Source: Casimicrobium huifangae
GTDB taxonomy: Bacteria; Pseudomonadota; Gammaproteobacteria; Burkholderiales; Casimicrobiaceae
Length of the DNA: 64,000 nucleotides
Direction: 5' to 3'
Assembly: GCF_009746125.1 (NCBI RefSeq)
Contig: NZ_CP041352.1
Location: 2,774,436 to 2,838,435 of the forward strand
Shown here piece after piece: positions 41,989-52,813 of the stretch. The position numbers and the translations under genes were made by a program. The notes beneath the pieces were generated by a model. That model made no database searches. It worked only from the letters and a program-made list of their open reading frames with translations, and was not told the origin of the DNA. Numbering within the stretch: the stretch's first letter is position 1; every line of letters begins with the position of its first letter.

Positions 41989-43082
41989 TGGCTTCGCTTC
42001 AACTCAAAAACGTCGTCAAAGACTTCGGCAGCGCGAAGGTGATTCGCGGAGTCAATCTCGACGTGCATGACGGCGAATTTGTCGTCTTCGTCGGCCCGTC
42101 CGGCTGCGGCAAGTCGACACTGCTGCGCATGATTTGCGGACTGGAAGACATCACGTCGGGCGAGCTGTTCATCGACGGCACACGTGCCAACGACATTCGT
42201 GCGGCGGACCGCGGGCTCGCCATGGTGTTCCAGTCGTACGCGCTGTACCCGCACATGACCGTGTATCAAAACATGGCGTTTGGTCTTGAAAACATTGGCA
42301 CGCCAAAAGATCAGGTGAAGAGCAAGGTCGATGCGGCGGCGAAGCTGTTGCGACTCGACACCTTGCTGGAGCGCAAGCCGACACAGCTCTCGGGTGGCCA
42401 GCGTCAGCGCGTGGCGATCGGCCGCTCCATCGTTCGCGAGCCCAAGATTTTCCTGTTTGATGAACCGTTGTCGAATCTTGATGCCGAACTTCGCGTATCG
42501 ATGCGTGGCGAAATCACCGGCCTGCATCGCCGCCTTGGCGCCACCATGATTTACGTGACCCACGATCAGGTGGAAGCCATGACCATGGCCGACAAAATCG
42601 TCGTGCTGCGCGCCGGCAATATCGAACAGGTTGGCACGCCGCTCGATCTCTACAACCGGCCGGATAACAAGTTTGTCGCCGGTTTTATCGGCTCGCCACA
42701 GATGAACTTTGTGCCGGTCACAGCGGGGCATGGCGACAACATCGTGACCGACCACGGCGCGACCTTTGCAATGCGTACCGAAAGCAAGCCCGCATCGGGC
42801 ACCGCACTCACGCTCGGCGTTCGTCCGGAGCACTTGACCCTTGAGGCCACACAAGGCGCAATCGCGTTGCCAATGACGGTCACTGGCGTGGAGCAACTGG
42901 GTGGGCATTCCCTGCTCTACGGCACATTGCCGGGCGGCAAAGCGGGTGCCGAAGGCCCACGAATCACGGCGCAGGTGGCAGGGCAGGTCAGCACGAAGAT
43001 CGGCGAAACCGCTACGGTCTACGCTGCGCCCGATATCTGCCGGTTGTTTGCCACGGACGGCAACGAACAGGCGGTGCGCTGA
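41988..43082 (+). CDS. Sugar ABC transporter ATP-binding protein (UgpC/MalK type)
   Basis: ATPase of 364 residues powering the permeases. Walker [10 protein letters not shown] (about 38-46), signature [14 protein letters not shown] (about 135-148), Walker [13 protein letters not shown] and a C-terminal TOBE domain ([13 protein letters not shown]) are all present, typical of carbohydrate CUT1 transporters. It overlaps the permease stop by 1 bp (TAATG) and the GH31 start by 1 bp (TGATG), so translation of the whole set is coupled. Confidence 0.96.
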   Translation: MASLQLKNVVKDFGSAKVIRGVNLDVHDGEFVVFVGPSGCGKSTLLRMICGLEDITSGELFIDGTRANDIRAADRGLAMVFQSYALYPHMTVYQNMAFGLENIGTPKDQVKSKVDAAAKLLRLDTLLERKPTQLSGGQRQRVAIGRSIVREPKIFLFDEPLSNLDAELRVSMRGEITGLHRRLGATMIYVTHDQVEAMTMADKIVVLRAGNIEQVGTPLDLYNRPDNKFVAGFIGSPQMNFVPVTAGHGDNIVTDHGATFAMRTESKPASGTALTLGVRPEHLTLEATQGAIALPMTVTGVEQLGGHSLLYGTLPGGKAGAEGPRITAQVAGQVSTKIGETATVYAAPDICRLFATDGNEQAVR

Positions 43083-45475
43083 TGACACCGCTACGCGTAG
43101 CGCGCCTGAAGGCCGCGCAGGATGGTTGGATTGAGGTTACATTCGACAGCGGCTGGCACTGCCGCATTGGCATCGTGGCCGATGGGCTGGGTCGCGTGTT
43201 GTTTACTGCACCGGACGGTCTGCGGGAGCCGGTGACATGGTCCATTGCCCCTAACGTCGGCAAGGCGCAAGATCGCACCCAAGTTTTCGCACGATCCATT
43301 GCGTCAGTCGCACAAAGCAACGATGGCGCGACGGCTGAGTCCGCAACACTCCGAGCGAACATCCGCCTCGAACCCTTCGCCATCGACTGGGAACAAAAGA
43401 TCGGTGACAACTGGCACGTCTGCTGTCGCGACCGCGCGAGTTATGCGTACGGCAGCGCAGCGCGCTCAGGCACGCTCACGCACTGGCAGGCACGCGACGC
43501 TGAAGACCAGTATTTCGGCCTCGGCGACAAGACCGGGCCGCTCAACAAGTCCGGCCGCCGCCTGCGCACACGGCAGCTCGACGCGCTCGGCTACAACGGC
43601 GAGACCAGTGACCCGCTTTACAAGCACTGGCCGTTCTTCCTCGGGCGCCGGGCCGACACTGGCAGCACCTACGGCATCTACTACGATACGCTGGCCGAAT
43701 GCACCTTCGACTTCGGGCAGGAGTACGACAACTATCACGACTTCTATCGCTCGACGGAGATTGCCGACGGCGACCTCGACTTCTACGTGTTGGCCGGGCC
43801 TGATGTATCGGCCGCGCTCGCTCGCTTCGTCGCGCTGATCGGTGGCACCGCGCTGCCACCGCGCTGGACCCTGGGCTTTGCCAACACTGCGATGGCGCTC
43901 GCTGACTTTCCGGACGCCCAGCACAAAATTCGCGAGTTTCTCGGCTTTGCGGAGCGTGACTGCTTCCCGCTATCAAGCTTCCACTTTGGCTCCGGGTATA
44001 CCAGCCGTGGCAAGCAGCGCTACGTGTTCACCTGGAACACCAGCAAATTCCCCGATGCCCGCGGATTGCTCGCAGCGTTCAAGTCGGCTGGCGTGCGCAC
44101 GATGGCAAACCTGAAGCCCTGCCTGCTCAACGATCACCCGGCCTATGCCGGTATCGAGGCAGCGGGCGGTTTTGTGCGTGACAGCGCGACCGGCAAGCCC
44201 TGCCTCGACCAGTTCTGGGACGGCTGGGGTGCGCATCTCGACTTCACACGCCCAGCCGACCGCAAGTGGTGGCAAAACGGTGTCAAACAGCAAGTGCTCG
44301 GCTTCGGTATTGATACCGCGTGGAATGACAACAACGAGTACGAGATCTGGAGCGAGTCCGGCCAGTCGCACGGCGGCGATGGCGGTGAGGGCAACGCGAA
44401 GCCAATCCCGATTCATCGTTCGCGCTCGCTGCATGCGCTGCTGATGACGCAGGCCACGTACGAAGCGCAGGCCGAGAGCAACCCCAACGAGCGCGTCTAC
44501 ACCGTCACCCGCGCCGGCCCGCCGGGCATCCAGCGCTACGCCCAGACCTGGAGCGGCGACAACACGACGAGCTGGCACACGATGCGCTGGAACCAGCGCA
44601 TGGCGCTGACCATGAGCCTTTCCGGCATGTTCAACGTAGGGCACGACATCGGCGGCTTTGCCGGACCGGTGCCGAGCCCGGAAATGCTGATCCGCTGGAC
44701 GCAGGCGTGCTGCCTGGTGCCGCGCATGATCATGAACTCATGGAAGGCCGACGGCAGCGTCAATTCGCCGTGGCTGCATGCGAGCGCCACGCCAGCGATC
44801 CGCGCGGCCATCGGGCTGCGCTTGCGCTTTATGCCGTATCTCTACACGCTGATGTGGCGGGCAAGCACGGCGCACCAGCCGGTGTTGCGGCCAACGTTTT
44901 TTGACTTCGGCGACGACGCCAACACGTGGCGTGACAACGATGAGATGATGGTCGGGCCCTATCTGCTGGTCGCGCCGGTGTTTGAAGATGGTGCCCGCAG
45001 CCGGACGCTCTACCTGCCACTCAGCAAAGAATCTGCCGGCTGGTTCGACTACTGGACGCAGCAGTACTACCCCGGTGGCCAGACCATCACCGTTGATGCG
45101 CCGCTGGATCGGGTGCCGCTGTTTGTGCGGGCCGGAGCACTGATCCCAATGTCCGACGGCGAGGACGATCTGGCGAAGACCGAGGAGCCGTCGCGCGCCT
45201 TGCACTATTGGCCAGTGCCGGCCGGCTCGGCGGGCACGGCAACGGATGCCACGGAAGCGCTGCTGTTTGAGGATGATGGCCTGCAAACCACGCACGCCGC
45301 TGATCGCCACGTCCTTCACGGTCTGCGCGCTGCGGCGAACAAGGATCAGTTGACCATTTCGCTGACGCAGACGGGCGAGTGGCCGTTGCCATATGACCAG
45401 ATTCGCGTGGTGTTGCCCGCCAGCGAACAGCGGCCCCTGCACCTGCAGTCGAGCGGTGTGGCGCTGGTGCGCTGA
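43082..45475 (+). CDS. Family 31 alpha-glycosidase
   Basis: Glycoside hydrolase family 31 enzyme of 797 residues, probably a cytosolic alpha-glucosidase since no signal peptide is present. The nucleophile is D416 in AWNDNNEYEI; the acid/base is D493 in WSGDNTTSW. Upstream FHFGSGYTSRGKQRYVFTWN and GVRTMANLKPC mark the (beta/alpha)8 barrel, and the distal beta domain (GPYLLVAPVFEDGARSRTLYLP) is present. It is joined by a 1-bp overlap to the transporter ATPase, so imported oligosaccharide is hydrolysed in the cytoplasm. The exact linkage is unknown. Confidence 0.92.
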   Translation: MTPLRVARLKAAQDGWIEVTFDSGWHCRIGIVADGLGRVLFTAPDGLREPVTWSIAPNVGKAQDRTQVFARSIASVAQSNDGATAESATLRANIRLEPFAIDWEQKIGDNWHVCCRDRASYAYGSAARSGTLTHWQARDAEDQYFGLGDKTGPLNKSGRRLRTRQLDALGYNGETSDPLYKHWPFFLGRRADTGSTYGIYYDTLAECTFDFGQEYDNYHDFYRSTEIADGDLDFYVLAGPDVSAALARFVALIGGTALPPRWTLGFANTAMALADFPDAQHKIREFLGFAERDCFPLSSFHFGSGYTSRGKQRYVFTWNTSKFPDARGLLAAFKSAGVRTMANLKPCLLNDHPAYAGIEAAGGFVRDSATGKPCLDQFWDGWGAHLDFTRPADRKWWQNGVKQQVLGFGIDTAWNDNNEYEIWSESGQSHGGDGGEGNAKPIPIHRSRSLHALLMTQATYEAQAESNPNERVYTVTRAGPPGIQRYAQTWSGDNTTSWHTMRWNQRMALTMSLSGMFNVGHDIGGFAGPVPSPEMLIRWTQACCLVPRMIMNSWKADGSVNSPWLHASATPAIRAAIGLRLRFMPYLYTLMWRASTAHQPVLRPTFFDFGDDANTWRDNDEMMVGPYLLVAPVFEDGARSRTLYLPLSKESAGWFDYWTQQYYPGGQTITVDAPLDRVPLFVRAGALIPMSDGEDDLAKTEEPSRALHYWPVPAGSAGTATDATEALLFEDDGLQTTHAADRHVLHGLRAAANKDQLTISLTQTGEWPLPYDQIRVVLPASEQRPLHLQSSGVALVR

Positions 45476-45489
45476 CCGCGCCTGGCGCA

Positions 45490-46425
45490 ATGGCGATGTG
45501 GCCGTGGCTGGGTGACCCGCTGGCGACCGCGCAGCGGCGCGCAGACTTGTGGCGGCTGCTCGGGCCGCGCCCGGCCCTGCCAGCCCCGCCCCAGGGCGAA
45601 TTGCTGCGCCGTGAATCCACAGACGCATGCCGCGTTGAACACTGGTCGTTGAAGCTCAATAACGTCGAGCCAGTTCCGGCGCTGCTGCTGCGTCCTCTTG
45701 ATGCTCCACCGCGTGGGCTGGTGCTCTACTGCCACGCTCATGGTAATCGCTTTGCGATGGGCAAGGATGAGCTGCTGCTTGGCCGCCCGGCGTTGCTATC
45801 ACCGGCGTATGGCGAGGTGTTGCCGGCGATGGGTTACGCGGTGCTCGCGATTGACCACTGGTGCTTCGGTGAGCGCAATCGCAACAGCGAGCGGGCGATG
45901 GCCAAGCGCCTGTTGTGGGAGGGCAAAACGCTGTGGGGCTATCGCGTGCATGACAGCCTCACGGCGCTCGACTGGGCGCTGGCGCAACCGGGGTTGGCCA
46001 ATTTGCCCGTCACCGCGCTCGGGCTCTCGATGGGCAGCACGATGGCTGTCTGGTGCGCCGCGCTCAATGAACGCATCACGCAGTGCATCGATCTGTGCTG
46101 CCTCGCTGAATATGAAGCGCTGCTCGCCAACGGTAACTTTGATTTGCACGGAGAATATTTCTTCGTGCCGGGACTGTGTGCCGAATTCACGGCTGCAGAG
46201 ATCAGCGCGCTGATCGCTCCGCGAGCACACCTGTCGTGCTTCGGTCGCGACGACCCGCTCACGCCGCCGACCGGAGCGCGCATGATCGACGAGTCGATGC
46301 AGCAGGCTTACGCCGCGCTCAAGGCCCCTGAAAATTGGCGCCAGATTGCATTTGACTGCGGGCACCAGGAGACAGCGGCGATGCGCACCCACGTGCTGAA
46401 TCGGCTGCGACGGGTTGTGGCGTAA
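45490..46425 (+). CDS. Alpha/beta hydrolase (dienelactone-hydrolase-like)
   Basis: Alpha/beta hydrolase of 311 residues, 14 bp after the GH31 gene. Visible are RGLVLYCHAHGNRFAMGKDE (oxyanion region), the nucleophile elbow GLSMGSTM (Ser near 186), the acid region FGRDDPLTPP and His in DCGHQET. It lacks a signal peptide. As last gene of the sugar operon it may remove acyl groups from the imported sugar; that is inference. ATG 45490 begins MAMWPWLGDP; no strong ribosome site is evident, so coupling to GH31 is likely. Confidence 0.85.
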   Translation: MAMWPWLGDPLATAQRRADLWRLLGPRPALPAPPQGELLRRESTDACRVEHWSLKLNNVEPVPALLLRPLDAPPRGLVLYCHAHGNRFAMGKDELLLGRPALLSPAYGEVLPAMGYAVLAIDHWCFGERNRNSERAMAKRLLWEGKTLWGYRVHDSLTALDWALAQPGLANLPVTALGLSMGSTMAVWCAALNERITQCIDLCCLAEYEALLANGNFDLHGEYFFVPGLCAEFTAAEISALIAPRAHLSCFGRDDPLTPPTGARMIDESMQQAYAALKAPENWRQIAFDCGHQETAAMRTHVLNRLRRVVA

Positions 46426-46487
46426 GGCGTGTCAGCGGAAGACGGCAAGAAGTCGGAAGCAGCTTTTTTGTCAAACCCTTACCGAAC

Positions 46488-46552
46488 AAGGGCTAGAGGC
46501 ATAGAAGTAACAGAAGTCGACTTCGGCGCAATATCATCACTGAGCCCTTTTT
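46488..46552 (+). terminator. Possible bipartite terminator of the sugar operon
   Basis: AAGGGCT (46488-46494) and AGCCCTT (46543-46549) pair, and the right arm runs into TTTTT; between them is the perfect 12-bp palindrome GAAGTCGACTTC (46513-46524), which would form a second hairpin. The unit lies in the 149-bp convergent gap between the hydrolase and truB. The long loop makes it weaker than a classic terminator. Confidence 0.45.
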
Positions 46553-46574
46553 GATCAAGGCTTTCATGGAAAAG

Positions 46575-47504
46575 CTACTTCGTCGATAGCAGCCGCTCAA
46601 CCCGCAAAATGCCGCTGTCACCGAGTCGCCCGAGGCCGATGAATCGGGCGGGCGCGTCGCCGGTGTAAACGCGGCAAAGCGTTGAGTCGGCGGTGGCGCC
46701 AGACACATCAGCGTTTGCTACCCTGCTGAGGGCCACCAGTTTGCCGTTGCAAAGATTGGTCGCGTTGGCGGTATCGAGGTCGATGCGCGGCAGGTCAATC
46801 ACCAGCGAATCTGTTGGCAGCAGCCACGCCAGCCGTTGCTCGTCGCTCGCTTCCATCCATGCATCCAGCGGGCGCGCTTCCGACAGGCTAAAGCCACCGG
46901 TGCGCGTGCGGCGCAGCGCTGCGAGATGGCCTGCGGAGCCCAGCGCGACCGCCAGATCGACCGCCAGCGAACGGATGTAGGTGCCTTTGCTGCACAGCAC
47001 CTCGATGTCGGCGCGTTGCGTTGCTTCGTCAAACGCCAACAAAGTGATCGCGTGAATCGTTACTTCGCGCTCGGCAATCTCGACCGACTGCCCTGCCCGC
47101 GCGTACTCGTACGCGGGCTTGCCGGCGATCTTGAGCGCGGAAAACGCTGGCGGCTTTTGCCGGATAGGCCCCTGGAAGGTCGCCAACGCAGCAGCAACGT
47201 CACTTGCCGTCAGAGAGCGATCGCTGCGATGGGTGACTTCACCCTCGGCATCACCAGTGGTGGTCGCCGCGCCAAACTGCACCGTGGCGAGATAGCCCTT
47301 GTCGGAATCGAGCAGCCGCTGCGCGAACTTGGTGGCCTCGCTGATGCATATCGGCAGCAAGCCGGTCGCCAGCGGGTCCAACGTGCCGGTGTGCCCGACC
47401 TTGCTGACACCGAGCGGACGCATGACTCGACGCAGGCGGGATACGACGGAAAATGAGGACATACCCGCCGGCTTGTCGACGAGCGCAACGCCGTGCGGTG
47501 TCAT
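46575..47504 (-). CDS. truB: tRNA pseudouridine-55 synthase TruB
   Basis: Makes pseudouridine 55 in the T-loop of tRNAs. The catalytic Asp is in GHTGTLDPLATGLLPI (about residues 37-52), the family motif; SKGTYIRSLAVDLAVALG and the C-terminal PUA-like part follow. The length of 309 residues fits. It is the last gene of the rimP-nusA-infB-rbfA-truB cluster, 8 bp after rbfA, and transcribed on the minus strand. Confidence 0.96.
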   Translation of the reverse strand: MTPHGVALVDKPAGMSSFSVVSRLRRVMRPLGVSKVGHTGTLDPLATGLLPICISEATKFAQRLLDSDKGYLATVQFGAATTTGDAEGEVTHRSDRSLTASDVAAALATFQGPIRQKPPAFSALKIAGKPAYEYARAGQSVEIAEREVTIHAITLLAFDEATQRADIEVLCSKGTYIRSLAVDLAVALGSAGHLAALRRTRTGGFSLSEARPLDAWMEASDEQRLAWLLPTDSLVIDLPRIDLDTANATNLCNGKLVALSRVANADVSGATADSTLCRVYTGDAPARFIGLGRLGDSGILRVERLLSTK

Positions 47505-47512
47505 GACGACTG

Positions 47513-47929
47513 CTAACGGTCGGCTTCGGGGGCGCCGGGGATCGCGCCTGGCGAGTCCGGCGCAATCACACGGGCGTCATCGGCGCGGGCCTGATCAATC
47601 AGCGCCGAGAGCCGGGTGCCTTCTTCAAACGTCTTGTCGTACTCGAAGCGCAGTTGCGGCGCCTTGAAGATCGACAGGCGCTCTGCGATGCCGTGACGTA
47701 GAAAGCCGTTGACACTGCGGAAGCCCGCGTCAGCATCGGCCTGGCCGGCGTAACCGGCGTGGCAGACGTAGCGCACCATCGCGTGGGACAGATCGGCGGT
47801 GACCTCCACCTGAGTGATGGTCACACCTTTCACACGCGGGTCCTTGACCTCAAGCGCGAGCATCTGTGCGAGCTCGCGCTGGATCTGCTCGGAGATTCTC
47901 AACGCGCGCGGGGAAAAGCCCTGCTTCAT
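47513..47929 (-). CDS. rbfA: Ribosome-binding factor A
   Basis: Small 30S maturation factor of 138 residues with KH fold: RISEQIQRELAQMLALEVKDPRVKGVTITQVEVTADL in the first half (split: RELAQMLALEVKDPR, TITQVEVTADLSHA) and IFKAPQLRFEYDKTFEEG near the end. It is located 4 bp after infB on the same strand and 8 bp before truB, as in most proteobacteria. The C-terminal tail is longer than average (ADDARVIAPDSPGAIPGAP), unstructured. Confidence 0.95.
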   Translation of the reverse strand: MKQGFSPRALRISEQIQRELAQMLALEVKDPRVKGVTITQVEVTADLSHAMVRYVCHAGYAGQADADAGFRSVNGFLRHGIAERLSIFKAPQLRFEYDKTFEEGTRLSALIDQARADDARVIAPDSPGAIPGAPEADR

Positions 47930-47933
47930 TCCG

Positions 47934-50771
47934 TTACAGCGTACGCGACACTTCGACGATCTCGTAGATCTCGAGGCGGTCGCCTTCCTGGATTTCGTTG
48001 TAGTTCTTGAGCGAAAGACCGCATTCGTAGCCTTCCTTCACTTCCTTCACGTCGTCCTTGAAGCGTTTGAGCGAATCGAGCTCGCCGCTCCAGACCACCA
48101 CGTTGTCGCGCAGCAGACGGACCAGCGATCCGCGCTTGACGATACCTTCAAGCACGTAGCAACCGGCCACCGCACCAACTTTCGAGATGCGGAACACCTG
48201 GCGGATTTCGACGAGGCCGAGGGTGCTTTCCTTCTGTTCGGGCGCCAGCATGCCGGACAGCGCGTTCTTCACGTCATCAACCGCTTCGTAGATGATGTCG
48301 TAATAACGAATCTGCACGCCTTCGGCCTCGGACAGCTTGCGCGCGGCCGCATCGGCACGCACGTTGAAGCCGATCACGATAGCCTTGGAAGCCACGGCGA
48401 GGTTGATGTCGCTCTCGGTGATGGCACCCACTGCGCTATGCACGATCTGCACACGTACTTCGTCGGTAGACAGTTTGCCGAGCGCGTGTGCCAGACCTTC
48501 GTACGAGCCCTGCACATCCGACTTGATGATCAGCGGCAGCAGCTTGGCGGCCGTCTCGCCCATGTTGGCGAACGCGTTTTCGAGCTTGGCGGCCTGCTGC
48601 TTGGCCAGCTTGACGTCGCGGAACTTGCCCTGACGGAACAGTGCGATCTCGCGCGCCTTGCGCTCGTCGCCGAGCACCAGGATGTCGTCACCGGCCGAAG
48701 GCACGTCGGACAGGCCCTGAATCTCGACCGGAATCGCCGGACCGGCCGAAGTGGCGTTCTTGCCGTCCTCGTCGTTCATCGCGCGTACACGGCCAAACAC
48801 CGAGCCCGCCAGCACCATGTCGCCGCGCTTGAGTGTGCCGCTCGTAACAAGCACCGTCGCGACCGGGCCCTTGCCCTTGTCGAGGCGGGCCTCGATGACC
48901 AGGCCACGCGCCGGCGCATCGACCGGTGCGCGAAGTTCGAGCACTTCGGCCTGCAGCAGGATGGTTTCGAGCAGCGTGTCGATGCCCTGGCCAGTGAGTG
49001 CGGACACCGGCACGAAGATCGCCTCGCCGCCGTATTCCTCGGGCACGACGCCTTCGGTGACGAGTTCCTGCTTGACACGGTCGGGGTTGGCCCCCGGCTT
49101 GTCGATCTTGTTGATGGCGACGATCATCGGCACGTTCGCAGCCTTGGCATGCGAGATAGCCTCCTTCGTCTGAGGCATCACACCGTCGTCGGCCGCGACC
49201 ACCAGGATCACGATGTCAGTAACCTTGGCACCGCGCGCACGCATGGCGGTAAACGCCTCGTGGCCCGGCGTGTCGAGGAAGGTGATGACGCCGCGCGGCG
49301 TCGTCACGTGATAGGCGCCAATGTGCTGCGTGATGCCGCCGGCTTCGCCGCTGGCGACGCGGGCACTCCGGATCTTGTCGAGCAGCGAGGTCTTGCCGTG
49401 GTCGACGTGGCCCATGATGGTAACGACCGGCGGTCGCACCTCAAGCTTGGCATCGCCGTCGCCGACGTGTTCGGTCAGCGCTGCATCGGGATCGTCGTCC
49501 TTGGCGGCCACAGCGGTGCGGCCCATCTCCTCGACGAGAATCATCGCCGTGTCACGATCGAGCACCTGATTGATGGTGACCATCTGGCCCATCTTCATCA
49601 TGTTCTTGATAAGTTCGGCGGCCTTGATGGACATCTTGTGAGCGAGTTCGGCGACGGTGATGGTCTCCGGCACCACAATCTCGCGCGGCGTTGCATCCGG
49701 TTGCTCAACCATCTGCTGTCGGCCACCGTCGGAACCACGCTTGCCACCATGTGACTTGCCGCGCGCACCGGACTTCCAGCCGTCTGCTGCACCGGCCTCA
49801 GGCGCAGCGTCGCGCCCCTTCATGACCTTCTTGCGCGCCGCATCTTCCTGCCAGGCAGGCGACTTCTTGTCGCCGGCCTTGCTGCCGGGACGTGCACCGC
49901 CCGAAGCCGGTGCATCCTTGGCGCCAGGCTTGGCCGTCGTCGGTTTGGCTGGACGATGCAGCGTGTTCTCAGTTGACTTGGGCTTGGGCGGCAGCGGCGT
50001 CAAATCCACGCGCTCGCCGATTCGGGGCCGCGGCGCCTCCGTCGCAGCACTGGCTACCGACGGTGGGGGCGATGCGACCGGAGCCGCAACCGCTTTGGCG
50101 GGAGCTGCAGCCACCGGCTGGGCGCTCGGCGCGCTCTCCGGCTTGCTGGCGACAACCCGCGTCACTGCTTCGCCAATCACCGGCGCTGGCGCTGCTACCA
50201 CCGGCGCGGGCGTCGGCACCGGCTCTGCGGGCTCCGTGACGGCCTCGGTTGCTGCGCTTTCTGCCTCAGCAGCAACCTCAGCCGTGGCGGCTTTTGGCGC
50301 AGAACGTGCGGCTTCGCGTGCCTGCTTTTCGAGCTGGCTGCGTTCTTGCGCCTCGCGCAACGCAGCGTCCCGCGCTGCTTCTGCCTCGCGGGCAGCGACC
50401 TCCTCCGCCGACAGCACAGCCACGGCGGGTTGCGCGGCAACGGCTGGCGCCGGTGCCTCGGAGGCTCGGGTGACGAGCACGCGCTTCTTGCGAACTTCAA
50501 CCTGTACGGTGCGTGATTTGCCCGACGCATCGGCAGTTCGCAACTCGGTCGTCGACTTGCGCGTCAGCGTGATGCGCTTGCCGGCGCTTTCATCAGCGGC
50601 CCCGTGCTGTTTGCGCAGATAGTCGAGCAATTTGCCCTTGTCGCTGGCAGAAAGTGGCGCGTCGGCACTGGAGGCGGCAACGCCGGCTGCAGTGAGCTGC
50701 TTTAGCAAAGCTGCCGGGCTGAGATTCAGCTCGGTCGCAAACTCGGTAACTGTGGTTTTCGTGATACTCAA
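47934..50771 (-). CDS. infB: Translation initiation factor IF-2
   Basis: GTPase that delivers initiator tRNA, 945 residues. The N-terminal IF2N domain ([20 protein letters not shown]) is followed by a long Ala/Pro/Glu-rich linker (about 80-420). The G domain has [14 protein letters not shown] and [13 protein letters not shown], then the C-terminal domains. The start codon is TTG at 50769-50771, since no in-frame ATG precedes the conserved N-terminus; a GGGGG site lies upstream. Non-ATG starts are common in this operon here (rimP too). Confidence 0.96.
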   Translation of the reverse strand: MSITKTTVTEFATELNLSPAALLKQLTAAGVAASSADAPLSASDKGKLLDYLRKQHGAADESAGKRITLTRKSTTELRTADASGKSRTVQVEVRKKRVLVTRASEAPAPAVAAQPAVAVLSAEEVAAREAEAARDAALREAQERSQLEKQAREAARSAPKAATAEVAAEAESAATEAVTEPAEPVPTPAPVVAAPAPVIGEAVTRVVASKPESAPSAQPVAAAPAKAVAAPVASPPPSVASAATEAPRPRIGERVDLTPLPPKPKSTENTLHRPAKPTTAKPGAKDAPASGGARPGSKAGDKKSPAWQEDAARKKVMKGRDAAPEAGAADGWKSGARGKSHGGKRGSDGGRQQMVEQPDATPREIVVPETITVAELAHKMSIKAAELIKNMMKMGQMVTINQVLDRDTAMILVEEMGRTAVAAKDDDPDAALTEHVGDGDAKLEVRPPVVTIMGHVDHGKTSLLDKIRSARVASGEAGGITQHIGAYHVTTPRGVITFLDTPGHEAFTAMRARGAKVTDIVILVVAADDGVMPQTKEAISHAKAANVPMIVAINKIDKPGANPDRVKQELVTEGVVPEEYGGEAIFVPVSALTGQGIDTLLETILLQAEVLELRAPVDAPARGLVIEARLDKGKGPVATVLVTSGTLKRGDMVLAGSVFGRVRAMNDEDGKNATSAGPAIPVEIQGLSDVPSAGDDILVLGDERKAREIALFRQGKFRDVKLAKQQAAKLENAFANMGETAAKLLPLIIKSDVQGSYEGLAHALGKLSTDEVRVQIVHSAVGAITESDINLAVASKAIVIGFNVRADAAARKLSEAEGVQIRYYDIIYEAVDDVKNALSGMLAPEQKESTLGLVEIRQVFRISKVGAVAGCYVLEGIVKRGSLVRLLRDNVVVWSGELDSLKRFKDDVKEVKEGYECGLSLKNYNEIQEGDRLEIYEIVEVSRTL

Positions 50772-50785
50772 GCGGCCCCCGATTT

Positions 50786-52348
50786 CTACTGCGCTGCCGC
50801 GAACCAGGATTCGCGAGCACGGGCAATCAGTTGTGTTGCTGCCTTGGCGTCAGAGCGGCTCATTTGCTGGCGCTCTTCGTCGGTCAAGTCGGCGAAGTCA
50901 TTGTCGATCAACGCGCGCGCGCGCTCTTCCGGAAGCACGCGAATCGCGCATAGCTCATCTGATGCGAGATCAGCCAGCGCGTCGCGCGTGGTGATGCCAA
51001 ATCGTGACAGCTTCATCAACAGTTCGGTGTCGACACCTTCCAGGGTCTTGAGGTCGTCCGCCGCGTTCTCGAGCACTTCTTCCTTGGCAATTTCTTCCGT
51101 CAGTGCAGCGTTGCGCGCGCGGGTGCGCAATTCCTGGACGGTGTCGTCATCAAAAGCTTCGATCGCCTGCAACTCGCCGAGGGGTACATAGGCCACCTCC
51201 TCGACGGTTGAAAAGCCCTCGTCAACGAGGATCTGCGCCACTTCCTCATCGACGTCGAGCTTTTCCATGAAGGCGTTGCGCAGCCGGACTGCCTCTGCTT
51301 CAGCCTTGTTGGCTGACTGCTCCTCGCTCATCAGATTGAGCTGCCAACCCGTCAGCTCGGATGCAAGACGTACGTTCTGACCGCCCTTGCCAATTGCCAG
51401 TGCAAGGTTGTCTTCGTTGACCACGACGTCCATTGCATGCCGCTCTTCGTCGACGACGATGCTGGTGATCTGTGCCGGAGCCAACGCGTTGATGACGAAC
51501 TGGGCCGTGTCTTCGGCATACAGGATGATGTCGATGCGTTCGCCGGCCAGTTCATTGGTGACCGAATTGACACGCGAACCGCGCATGCCAATGCAGGTGC
51601 CCTGCGGGTCAAGGCGCGGATCGTTCGACTTTACGGCGATCTTTGCACGCAGGCCAGGATCACGGGCAACGGCCTTGATTTCGATGACGCCTTCTTCGAT
51701 TTCCGGCACTTCGAGCTCAAACAGCGCGGCCACGAATTGCGGTGCAGTCCGGGAAAGAATCAGCTGCGGGCCACGCGCCTGCCGATCAACACGAAGCACA
51801 TAAGCTCGCACCCGATCGCCCACGCGGAAGTTTTCCTTGGAAATCAGCTGGTCGCGCGGGATGACGCCTTCGACACGACCGGACTCAACAATTACATTGC
51901 CACGATCAATTCGCCGTACCGTCCCGTTGATGAGTTGGTCATTGCGGGACAGGAATTCCTCCAGTACTTGCTCGCGCTCGGCGTCGCGCACCTTCTGCAG
52001 AATTACCTGTTTGGCGGCCTGCGCCCCGATGCGACCGAACGGAATCGGCTCCAGCGATTCTTCGACATACTCACCCATCTGCTTGCTGGTGTCGAATTCG
52101 TGCGCCTCACGCAGCATCATCTGATTGTCGGGATCGACGAATTCCTCGTCCGGAACGATCAACCAGCGACGGAACGACTTGTAGTCTCCGGTTTCTCGAT
52201 CAATCTCGACGCGCGCTTCAATGCGTTCCTTGTTCAGGCGCTTGGTGGCGGACGCCAAGGCCTGCTCCAGTGCCTGGAAGATGATTTCTTTAGGGACGCT
52301 CTTTTCGCGTGCCAGCGCATCTGCAAGAACGAGGATTTCGCGATTCAT
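50786..52348 (-). CDS. nusA: Transcription termination/antitermination protein NusA
   Basis: RNA polymerase-binding factor, 520 residues: N-terminal domain, S1 domain ([18 protein letters not shown] region), two KH domains ([24 protein letters not shown] and [16 protein letters not shown] motifs) and two C-terminal acidic repeats, as in other beta/gammaproteobacteria. It promotes termination at some hairpins and antitermination on rrn with Nus factors. It lies between rimP (12 bp) and infB (14 bp). NusA feedback on upstream terminators is well known in this operon of E. coli; a similar hairpin abuts rimP here. Confidence 0.97.
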   Translation of the reverse strand: MNREILVLADALAREKSVPKEIIFQALEQALASATKRLNKERIEARVEIDRETGDYKSFRRWLIVPDEEFVDPDNQMMLREAHEFDTSKQMGEYVEESLEPIPFGRIGAQAAKQVILQKVRDAEREQVLEEFLSRNDQLINGTVRRIDRGNVIVESGRVEGVIPRDQLISKENFRVGDRVRAYVLRVDRQARGPQLILSRTAPQFVAALFELEVPEIEEGVIEIKAVARDPGLRAKIAVKSNDPRLDPQGTCIGMRGSRVNSVTNELAGERIDIILYAEDTAQFVINALAPAQITSIVVDEERHAMDVVVNEDNLALAIGKGGQNVRLASELTGWQLNLMSEEQSANKAEAEAVRLRNAFMEKLDVDEEVAQILVDEGFSTVEEVAYVPLGELQAIEAFDDDTVQELRTRARNAALTEEIAKEEVLENAADDLKTLEGVDTELLMKLSRFGITTRDALADLASDELCAIRVLPEERARALIDNDFADLTDEERQQMSRSDAKAATQLIARARESWFAAAQ

Positions 52349-52360
52349 AGTTTTCTCCAG

Positions 52361-52813
52361 CTAGTACTGCGGCACAACGCGAGCACGCGCGACGTTTTCG
52401 TAAGGAATTCGGTGAGTGACGCCATCCACGGCGACAACGACATGATCATGTTCGAAACCACTGAGCACACCCGCGAGTTTTCTAAGCCCGTCATAGGGTG
52501 GTGCGATAGTGAGCTTTATGGTTTCTCCGGCAAATCGCTCAAAATGCCCGGGGCAAGTCAGTGCGCGATCAATACCTGGAGACGAAACCTCGAGATGCTC
52601 GTAGGGCACATTGGCGGCCATGAGCGCATCCTGCACCAGATCAGAAACCGTCGCGCAATCCTCGACTGCAATTCGATCCAAGCCCCGGCGACTGTCTGGT
52701 CGATCAATAAAGACGCGATAGAGTTCACGCGCAGCAACATACTCCACCTCGATGAGTTCGTACCCATTGGCAGAGAGTAGTTCAGCGATTAGTGATTGTG
52801 CTTGCGTCGTCAC
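52361..52813 (-). CDS. rimP: Ribosome maturation factor RimP
   Basis: 30S maturation factor, 150 residues. The pattern SLIAELLSANGYELIEVEYV at the start, DRIAVEDCATVSDLVQDALM and VSSPGIDRALTCPGHFERFAG is typical. There is no ATG at the start: GTG at 52811-52813 (MTTQAQSL) or TTG one codon upstream are the only options. The T-run of an intrinsic terminator (52814-52840) ends exactly at this start, so there is no room for a ribosome site, and no promoter is visible between tRNA-Phe and rimP. Expression may depend on read-through of the terminators. Confidence 0.92.
   Translation of the reverse strand: MTTQAQSLIAELLSANGYELIEVEYVAARELYRVFIDRPDSRRGLDRIAVEDCATVSDLVQDALMAANVPYEHLEVSSPGIDRALTCPGHFERFAGETIKLTIAPPYDGLRKLAGVLSGFEHDHVVVAVDGVTHRIPYENVARARVVPQY

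Noticed and set aside
47814-49754. 646-codon open frame opposite infB
   Set aside because: Same cause; the residues (His, Arg, Asp, Leu repeats) show no family resemblance and infB is unmistakable.
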